Assembly (NCBI GenBank): GCA_031127185.1
Contig: JARIET010000017.1
Coordinates: forward strand, 1-19,513
Source of the DNA: Gemmatimonadota bacterium
GTDB lineage: Bacteria > Gemmatimonadota > Gemmatimonadetes > Gemmatimonadales > Gemmatimonadaceae
Length of the DNA stretch: 19,513 nt
Direction: 5' to 3'
Shown here one piece after another: positions 14,580-19,513 of the stretch (within the stretch, counting starts at the first letter, position 1; every line of letters starts with the position of its first letter). Made by a program: the position numbers and the translations under genes. Below the pieces are notes generated by a model that ran no database searches, was not told the DNA's origin, and saw only the letters and a program-made list of their open reading frames with translations.

Positions 14580-15713
14580 CTACTCGCCCGCGCGCGCAAA
14601 TGCCTCCACCTGTTGGGCGTGCGCCTCCCCGTCCTCCTCCCCCAGCTGCACGAGCCTCTTGATGTAGTCGTGCTGGAACAGGATGAAACTGAGCACATCC
14701 GGGCTGGCCGTTTTCCCGGTGCCCAGGCCACGGGTGAGGTACTTGAAAAGCGCCGGCAGTTTCGGCTCGAACTGTGCGGCCAGTCGCCCCAGATCCTGCG
14801 ATGGCCGTATCACCATCATCTCCACCGTGCGCATGCCGTCGCGCCGCTCGGGAGGCATTCCCTCGAGGAGCTTGTTCACCCGCTGCAACCGCAGGATGTC
14901 CTCGTCGATCAGGTCGAGGAAAATCGCGTTGTAGAGCGCCCCCAGCACCTGGGCCGGCGGCGGATACCCCGACACCTGCGGCGCTTGCGCCTCGACCGAC
15001 GAGCGGCGATACCTGGTGGAGATCGTCATGATGCGCGTGGCGCCAAGGTGCAGCGCGGGCGAGAGCGGGGCCGTGAGCCGGATGCCGCCGTCCCCGTACC
15101 ATTCCCCTCCAACCGGGATCGCAGGAAACAGCATCGGCAACGCGCTCGACGCCAGCACATGCTCAACAGTCAGCCTGGCGTGTTCACTGCGCCGCTGGGG
15201 CCGCTGCCAGAGCGCCACGGCATCGCCTTCCACCCAGGTCACCGACTGGCCCGTGGTGTAGCTCGAGGCGGTCAGTGCCACGGCATGCAGGGCACCTGAC
15301 TGCAGGTTCTTCCGAATGCCCTCGATCGAGCCGTCGCTCTTGGGACGTAAGGCGCGATTCAGGAATTCGCGCAGCGGCTGCGTGTCCACCATCCCGCGCA
15401 TCGGTTCACGCCCGCTCCCGATGCCGCCGGACGCCAGGCGCGCTCCCCAACGGAACACGTTCGTGAGCAACGTGCTGGCGCGCACATCGTAAACCTGCTC
15501 AGGCGAAAGGCTGAGCCACAACTCCACGAGGTCCGCGGCTGAATGCGGCAGGGTGCCGGGCGTTGCGGCCAGATGCACTGTGTTCACCGCACCGGCCGAA
15601 ATCCCGGTGAGAACGGGAAACCGAAGCCAGGGACAGCGACGCGCGATTCCGCGGAGCACACCCGCCTGATACGCCCCGCGCGCACCGCCGCCGCCGAGCG
15701 CTAACGCCAACAC
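14580..15713 (-). CDS. Patatin-like phospholipase
   Basis: A 377-residue serine lipid acyl hydrolase. The oxyanion loop GGGGARGAYQAGVL starts at residue 7, the nucleophile is Ser39 in GISAG, and the dyad Asp is Asp208 in DGGIRL; all three family motifs are intact. There is no signal peptide; the catalytic core begins at the N-terminus, so a cytosolic or membrane-associated enzyme acting on phospholipid acyl chains is likely. The C-terminal part (about 240-377) is helical, with VLGALYNAIFLDLIDEDILRLQRVN, and is typical of bacterial RssA-like patatins. The start is GTG 15713; no in-frame ATG or GTG lies upstream before the stop, and no strong ribosome binding site is seen. A 9-bp inverted repeat lies 10 nt upstream and overlaps a candidate -10 box (TACATT, 15746-15741). 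Divergent from the hybrid kinase, which might share control. Confidence 0.9.
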   Translation of the reverse strand: MLALALGGGGARGAYQAGVLRGIARRCPWLRFPVLTGISAGAVNTVHLAATPGTLPHSAADLVELWLSLSPEQVYDVRASTLLTNVFRWGARLASGGIGSGREPMRGMVDTQPLREFLNRALRPKSDGSIEGIRKNLQSGALHAVALTASSYTTGQSVTWVEGDAVALWQRPQRRSEHARLTVEHVLASSALPMLFPAIPVGGEWYGDGGIRLTAPLSPALHLGATRIMTISTRYRRSSVEAQAPQVSGYPPPAQVLGALYNAIFLDLIDEDILRLQRVNKLLEGMPPERRDGMRTVEMMVIRPSQDLGRLAAQFEPKLPALFKYLTRGLGTGKTASPDVLSFILFQHDYIKRLVQLGEEDGEAHAQQVEAFARAGE

Positions 15714-15722
15714 GATGTCGTC

Positions 15723-15745
15723 ACATTTCGCACGGAGCGAAATGT
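15723..15745. promoter_or_regulatory. Perfect 9-bp inverted repeat, candidate operator
   Basis: ACATTTCGC (15723-15731) and GCGAAATGT (15737-15745) are exact inverted copies around the 5-nt spacer ACGGA. It lies 10 nt before the patatin GTG and overlaps a minus-strand -10-like TACATT (15746-15741). This size, symmetry and position suit a dimeric repressor such as a TetR or MarR family protein. A hairpin in the patatin leader RNA is the alternative. No such regulator gene is in the window. Confidence 0.55.
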
Positions 15746-15752
15746 AGGGCCC

Positions 15753-15763
15753 GGGTCAGACCC
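15753..15763. promoter_or_regulatory. Short palindrome GGGTC-A-GACCC
   Basis: GGGTC (15753-15757) and GACCC (15759-15763) flank a single A. It lies 7 bp from the 9-bp inverted repeat within the 118-bp divergent gap between patatin and kinase genes. It might be a second binding site; at 5 bp per arm, chance is a fair explanation in GC-rich DNA. Confidence 0.25.
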
Positions 15764-15818
15764 AGACGAATGACCGGATTCCGCGCGCTGCAGGTGGACG
15801 GCAGCCGCCGCGGACCGG

Positions 15819-15824
15819 CATACT
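15819..15824 (+). promoter_or_regulatory. -10-like box CATACT upstream of the hybrid kinase
   Basis: CATACT at -13 to -8 from the kinase ATG (15832) matches TATAAT at four of six positions and has the spacing seen for fabH. No ribosome binding site lies between box and start. It is weaker than the TAGTTT boxes. Confidence 0.3.
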
Positions 15825-15831
15825 TAGCCGC

Positions 15832-18800
15832 ATGGCCGACCGGCTCACCCGATCCATCAGCGCGGAAACACCCTCCCCGGGTGGCCTCGGCGCGTCCCAA
15901 CCGGTTCCGAAGTCGCTCCGCGTCCCTCGTGGAATGCTCCTGGGCCTCACAATCATTTACCTCGGCCTTGGTGAATTTTTCGTCATCCGGTTGGCCGAAT
16001 CAGCGCGCCAGGCCGCTGCGGACATGCTCGAGTCGCGCGCACAAGCCGTCGTGGGCGCGCTCGACCGGGTCGCGGACCGCGATCGCAGTGCTGCGATGAC
16101 AGCAGCGAACCTCCCCGAGGTCCGCGCGTTGCTTGCGGCGGGGCGCACCGAGCCACTCCTGTCGGCCACGCGCGTGGAGCCGGTGACTGAACGCCTCGGT
16201 CCGCTGATCCAGGCCACCCGCATCGAGGGAATTTCGTTCCTCGATCCGCGTGGCCGCCCACTCCGCTTCACGGGTGACGACACGGTCGCAATCGCGACCA
16301 TCCCCACGACTCCTGCATTCGTGCAGGTGGCACTGGCGGACCGGTCTGCAGTCTCCGATGTGGTGCCAGCGGTCGTCCGCACCGCTGATCCCAATGGCAT
16401 CACCCGCGACAGCGTGCCGGTGATGTTTGTCGGCGCCGCGGTGCGCGATGCCGAAGGCGGTGTGCTTGGCGTCGTCGTCCTCCGAGTGCGCCCGTCCCAG
16501 CGAATTGATCCGGTGCTGCGCACGCACCGGATCGGCAAGAGCGCCGATGCCATCGCGTTTCGGCGCGACGGGCTTGCCGTCTCCAGCACACGGTTCGATG
16601 GCTCGCTTGCCGAGGCGGGCGTGATACCGACGGGCCAATCGGCCAGCCTGCGTTTCTGGTTGCTCGACCCCGACAACGCCGGTGTGCCGGCGGCCGGCGG
16701 CGGAACATCCGCGCAACGCGTGCTCACCAAGGCGGTCGCGTCAGCCCTGCGCGGCGAGTCGGGTTCAGATGTGCAAGGCTACCGCAACGCTCGCGGCTCC
16801 GAAGTGGTTGGCGCCTGGGCGTTCAGCACCCAGCTCGGTGTCGGCGTGGTGTATGAAGTCGACCGGGCGGAGGCACTCCGTCAGTATTTCGTCCTCCGTA
16901 ACGTGTACTGGGCCTTGGCCATCGGCATCATGCTTGCCAACATCTCGGCGTGGCGGGGCCTTCGCACGGCGCGTCGCCTGCGCGACCAGCGCAAGCGCGC
17001 CGAGCACGACTTGCTCGAGCGGGACCGAACGCTCAATGCGATCATCGACTCGTCCCCAAACGCGGTGCTCGTGCTCGACTCATCGGGATGCGTCATCCGC
17101 CACAACGACGCGGCGGACCGTCTCTTCCGGCGCCCCGCCCACGCCGTCCTGGGCGATCCGATCAGCCACTACGTGCACTGCGCCGCGGAGTTTGACCCCG
17201 CAGACGTTCCCGGATTTCTCGACGCCGCCGGCCACGACGCCGAAGGCCTGCGCGCCGACGATGTGAAATACCCCATTGAGGTGCGCTGGGCGCCGTTTGA
17301 GGTGCAGGCGGAGCGGCTGTACACGGTGATCCTCATTGACATCACCGCGCGCAAGGAGACCGAGCGCGCGCTGATCGCCGCCAAGGACGAGGCCGAGGCC
17401 GCCGCACGCGCCAAGAGCGAGTTCCTGGCCATGATGTCGCACGAAATTCGCACGCCCATGAACGGCGTGCTTGGTATGACCAGTCTCCTCGCGGACACCC
17501 CGCTCAATGCGGAGCAGCGCCAGTTCGTCGAGGCCACGCGGCGGTCTGCCGATCTGCTGATGAGCGTGATCAACGACATCCTCGACTTCTCGAAGGTGGA
17601 AGCAGGGAAGATGTCCATCGAGCCGATCCCTTTCGACCTGCACTCGGCGGTCGCCGAAGTGGCCGAATTGCTCGTACCGCGGGCGATTGAAAAGAAGGTC
17701 GAGTTGGTCATTCGCATCGACCCCGGCACGCCGTCGCGCGTGGTGGGCGACTCCGGTCGGATCCGCCAGGTACTCCTCAACCTCACGGGGAACGCGCTCA
17801 AGTTCACGGAAGCCGGCCACGTGCTCATCGGCGTCGAGGGCAAGGCCGAGCAGGGGCTGGCGGAGTTGCGATTTGAGGTGACGGACACGGGCATCGGGAT
17901 TGCGCCCCACGTGATCCCCACGCTCTTCAGTCCGTTCAAGCAGGCCGATGCTTCCACCACGCGGCGGTTCGGCGGAACGGGACTCGGGCTCTCCATCAGC
18001 AAGCGACTCGTCGAGTTGATGGGCGGATCCATTGGGCTCACCAGCGCCGAAAGCAAGGGTTCGACGTTCTGGTTCACGCTGAAACTGCCCATCGACACCA
18101 GCCCTGTCCCCGAACAGTTGCCACCGGTCACGCTGGGCGGACTGCGCGCCATCGTCGTTGACGATGTGGAGATCAACGTCCGGCTGCTGACAGAATGGTT
18201 GCGCAACTGGGGGATGCGGGTGGACTCGGCGCTCGACGCGGAACGGGCGCTGGAGATGATGCGCGAAGCCAGGCGGCGCGGTGATCCCTATCGCATTGCG
18301 ATCCTCGACTATCTGATGCCGCGAATGGATGGCGAGATGTTGGGCCGCGCGATCCGTGATGATGCGTCGATTGCGGAGACCCTCCTCATCATTGCGACGT
18401 CGGCGGCGCAGCGGGGAGACGCGGACCGGTTCCAAAGCGCCGGATTCGACGCCTATCTCACCAAGCCGTTTCGTTCCTCGGTGGTGGCCGCTGCCTGTGA
18501 GACCGTGTTGGCACGGGGTCCGCAGGCACCGGGGCCGATCGTCACGCGGCATACGCTCGTTGAGCGCAGCGCGCGCCTGTTGCCCGGATCCGCCCCGGTC
18601 TCGCGGGCCGTCGATGGTGCGCCCGCGATCCGAGTCCTCCTGGCAGAGGATAACCCGGTCAACCAGATGGTCGCAGTCCGAATGCTCGAGCGATTCAACT
18701 GTCGCACCGACGTGGCCAACGATGGGGTGGAAGCCGTCAGGATGTCGGCCGACTTCGGCTACGACGTGATTTTCATGGACGTCCAGATGCCGAACCTCGA

Positions 18801-19011
18801 CGGGCTCGGTGCGACGCGAATGATTCGCGCGAGCAGTGCCGGCCGCCATGCGTACATCGTCGCGATGACGGCCAATGCGATGCAGGGCGACCGCGAACTG
18901 TGCATCGACGCCGGCATGGACGACTACGTGGCGAAGCCGGTGACGCCAGACACGCTCAGGCAGGCCCTGGAGCGGCGGTCATCGCGGCGGGGCCGACAGC
19001 CCCGCGCCTGA
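15832..19011 (+). CDS. Hybrid sensor histidine kinase with two receiver domains
   Basis: A 1059-residue membrane sensor kinase. Order: TM1 about 35-54, an extracytoplasmic sensor about 55-350 that looks cache/CHASE-like (family not assignable), TM2 about 353-374, a short coiled linker, PAS about 396-510 (IIDSSPNAVLVLDSSG), then HisKA with phospho-acceptor His537 in MMSHEIRTPMNGVLG. HATPase_c follows with N box NLTGNALKF (Asn654), G1 DTGIGI (685) and G2 GGTGLGL (714). REC1 is about 771-893 (acidic VVDD, Asp826, Lys878) and REC2 about 933-1048 (AEDN, Asp983, Lys1035). All catalytic and acceptor residues are present, so autophosphorylation and transfer to two receivers are expected. No HPt or DNA-binding domain is fused. 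ATG at 15832, with only a -10-like box upstream. The last 56 bp overlap the convergent receiver gene. The output partner is not in the window. Confidence 0.93.
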   Translation: MADRLTRSISAETPSPGGLGASQPVPKSLRVPRGMLLGLTIIYLGLGEFFVIRLAESARQAAADMLESRAQAVVGALDRVADRDRSAAMTAANLPEVRALLAAGRTEPLLSATRVEPVTERLGPLIQATRIEGISFLDPRGRPLRFTGDDTVAIATIPTTPAFVQVALADRSAVSDVVPAVVRTADPNGITRDSVPVMFVGAAVRDAEGGVLGVVVLRVRPSQRIDPVLRTHRIGKSADAIAFRRDGLAVSSTRFDGSLAEAGVIPTGQSASLRFWLLDPDNAGVPAAGGGTSAQRVLTKAVASALRGESGSDVQGYRNARGSEVVGAWAFSTQLGVGVVYEVDRAEALRQYFVLRNVYWALAIGIMLANISAWRGLRTARRLRDQRKRAEHDLLERDRTLNAIIDSSPNAVLVLDSSGCVIRHNDAADRLFRRPAHAVLGDPISHYVHCAAEFDPADVPGFLDAAGHDAEGLRADDVKYPIEVRWAPFEVQAERLYTVILIDITARKETERALIAAKDEAEAAARAKSEFLAMMSHEIRTPMNGVLGMTSLLADTPLNAEQRQFVEATRRSADLLMSVINDILDFSKVEAGKMSIEPIPFDLHSAVAEVAELLVPRAIEKKVELVIRIDPGTPSRVVGDSGRIRQVLLNLTGNALKFTEAGHVLIGVEGKAEQGLAELRFEVTDTGIGIAPHVIPTLFSPFKQADASTTRRFGGTGLGLSISKRLVELMGGSIGLTSAESKGSTFWFTLKLPIDTSPVPEQLPPVTLGGLRAIVVDDVEINVRLLTEWLRNWGMRVDSALDAERALEMMREARRRGDPYRIAILDYLMPRMDGEMLGRAIRDDASIAETLLIIATSAAQRGDADRFQSAGFDAYLTKPFRSSVVAAACETVLARGPQAPGPIVTRHTLVERSARLLPGSAPVSRAVDGAPAIRVLLAEDNPVNQMVAVRMLERFNCRTDVANDGVEAVRMSADFGYDVIFMDVQMPNLDGLGATRMIRASSAGRHAYIVAMTANAMQGDRELCIDAGMDDYVAKPVTPDTLRQALERRSSRRGRQPRA

Positions 19012-19513
19012 CTTCGTCGGCCATCGTCTCCAGCGTCACCAGCTCGAACGGCTTCTCGAGAATCGGGGCGGCGACCTGCGCCAGGAATCCTGACACGTCG
19101 TGCGCCGATGTGTCGCCGGTGGTGAGGATGAACCGGCCCGCCACCTGCGGCATCGTGCTCAGCACCCGATCATACACGTCCATGCCACTGACGCCCGCCA
19201 TTTTCAGGTCGCAAAGCACGACGTCGTAGATCCGGACCGCCTCCGGACGCAGCAGCTTGGAGAGTGCGTCGGCGCCGTCTGCGGATTCCTCCACGACCCA
19301 GCCACGCCGCGTGAAATAGCGCTTGAGGCCTTGCCGGATGGCGCTCTCGTCATCGATGATGAGCAACGTCGGCTTCCGCTCCGGCATGGCCCGTGGCTTG
19401 GACGCGGGCTCGGCCACCGATGCGCGCCCCTGAGTGGCCAGCGGAAGTGCGGGCCATCCACCCGGCGGCGTATGCCCGGCAGCCGCCAGCTCGGCAGCGG
19501 CCGAGTCAATCGG
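18956..19513 (-). CDS. Receiver-domain protein, probably the C-terminal part of a longer protein (cut by window edge)
   Basis: A REC domain with the acidic pair in LLIIDDESAIRQG, phospho-acceptor Asp in VVLCDLKMAGVSG, Thr in FILTTGDTS and Lys in ILEKPFEL, followed by a short Ala/Pro tail. The frame stays open from the domain to the last base, with no stop. The extra 42 residues before the ATG at 19387 are Ala/Pro/Gly-rich, like an interdomain linker, so this is probably the C-terminal receiver of a hybrid kinase. A free single-domain regulator starting at GTG 19417 or ATG 19387 is possible, but neither has a ribosome binding site. No output domain follows the REC. It ends 56 bp inside the convergent hybrid kinase gene, and the two probably belong to one signalling cluster. 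Confidence 0.75.
   Translation of the reverse strand, partial: PIDSAAAELAAAGHTPPGGWPALPLATQGRASVAEPASKPRAMPERKPTLLIIDDESAIRQGLKRYFTRRGWVVEESADGADALSKLLRPEAVRIYDVVLCDLKMAGVSGMDVYDRVLSTMPQVAGRFILTTGDTSAHDVSGFLAQVAAPILEKPFELVTLETMADEVRRGAVGPAAMTAAPGPA

Noticed and set aside
17080..18849. Long minus-strand open frame (589 codons) within the hybrid kinase
   Set aside because: The plus strand encodes intact HisKA, HATPase and REC motifs here. The antisense product is His/Arg/Asp-rich and shows no recognisable pattern.
1..19513. CRISPR array, insertion sequence or prophage genes
   Set aside because: No regularly spaced repeats of the right length, no transposase, integrase or phage structural genes, and no terminal inverted repeats were found.

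Overview
The window is high-GC, Gram-negative-type bacterial DNA. It encodes three lipoproteins with lipobox signals, a PorV/PorQ-type outer-membrane beta-barrel protein, a secreted cupredoxin and a bacterial Ig-like (BIG2) surface lipoprotein. Several genes start without a Shine-Dalgarno sequence but have a TANNNT-like box about 7-13 nt before the start codon. This mix is compatible with Gemmatimonadota or a related soil lineage. That placement is inference from style and gene content; no marker gene is present. I see no insertion sequence, integrase, CRISPR array or rRNA. The window looks like ordinary chromosome with many small, independently transcribed units.

Layout. 63-1088 (+) is a YajO-like aldo/keto reductase, with four 10-bp tandem repeats and a -10-like box directly upstream. 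1366-2458 (+) is a probable stress pair: a two-CBS-domain protein and an Hsp20 chaperone, separated by a strong hairpin. 2529-3908 (-) is an exported metal-dependent amidohydrolase. Divergent from it, 4023-6949 (+) is a two-gene unit with an ATGA stop/start overlap: a PorV/PorQ-like barrel and a large alpha/beta-hydrolase lipoprotein, closed by a good terminator at 6976-7008. 7078-7632 (+) is a DUF4136 lipoprotein and 7652-8776 (+) is a FabH-type ketoacyl-ACP synthase III.

8807-11565 (-) holds two translationally coupled paralogues, single-span membrane proteins of a family I do not recognise. They share an N-terminal RYxxIF motif, one transmembrane helix, a central block and two conserved cysteines. 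This pair is the best candidate for something undescribed. 11697-12077 (+) is a small secreted cupredoxin and 12156-14345 (+) a BIG2-containing lipoprotein. A 13-bp inverted repeat that could terminate in both directions separates the latter from tRNA-Pro(GGG) (14455-14528, -).

14580-15713 (-) is a patatin-like phospholipase. It is divergent from a 1059-residue hybrid histidine kinase (15832-19011, +; sensor-PAS-HisKA-HATPase-REC-REC). The short space between them carries two inverted repeats that look like operators. The kinase overlaps tail-to-tail by 56 bp with a minus-strand receiver-domain gene that stays open to the right edge. Together these form a small two-component signalling cluster without a visible DNA-binding output domain.
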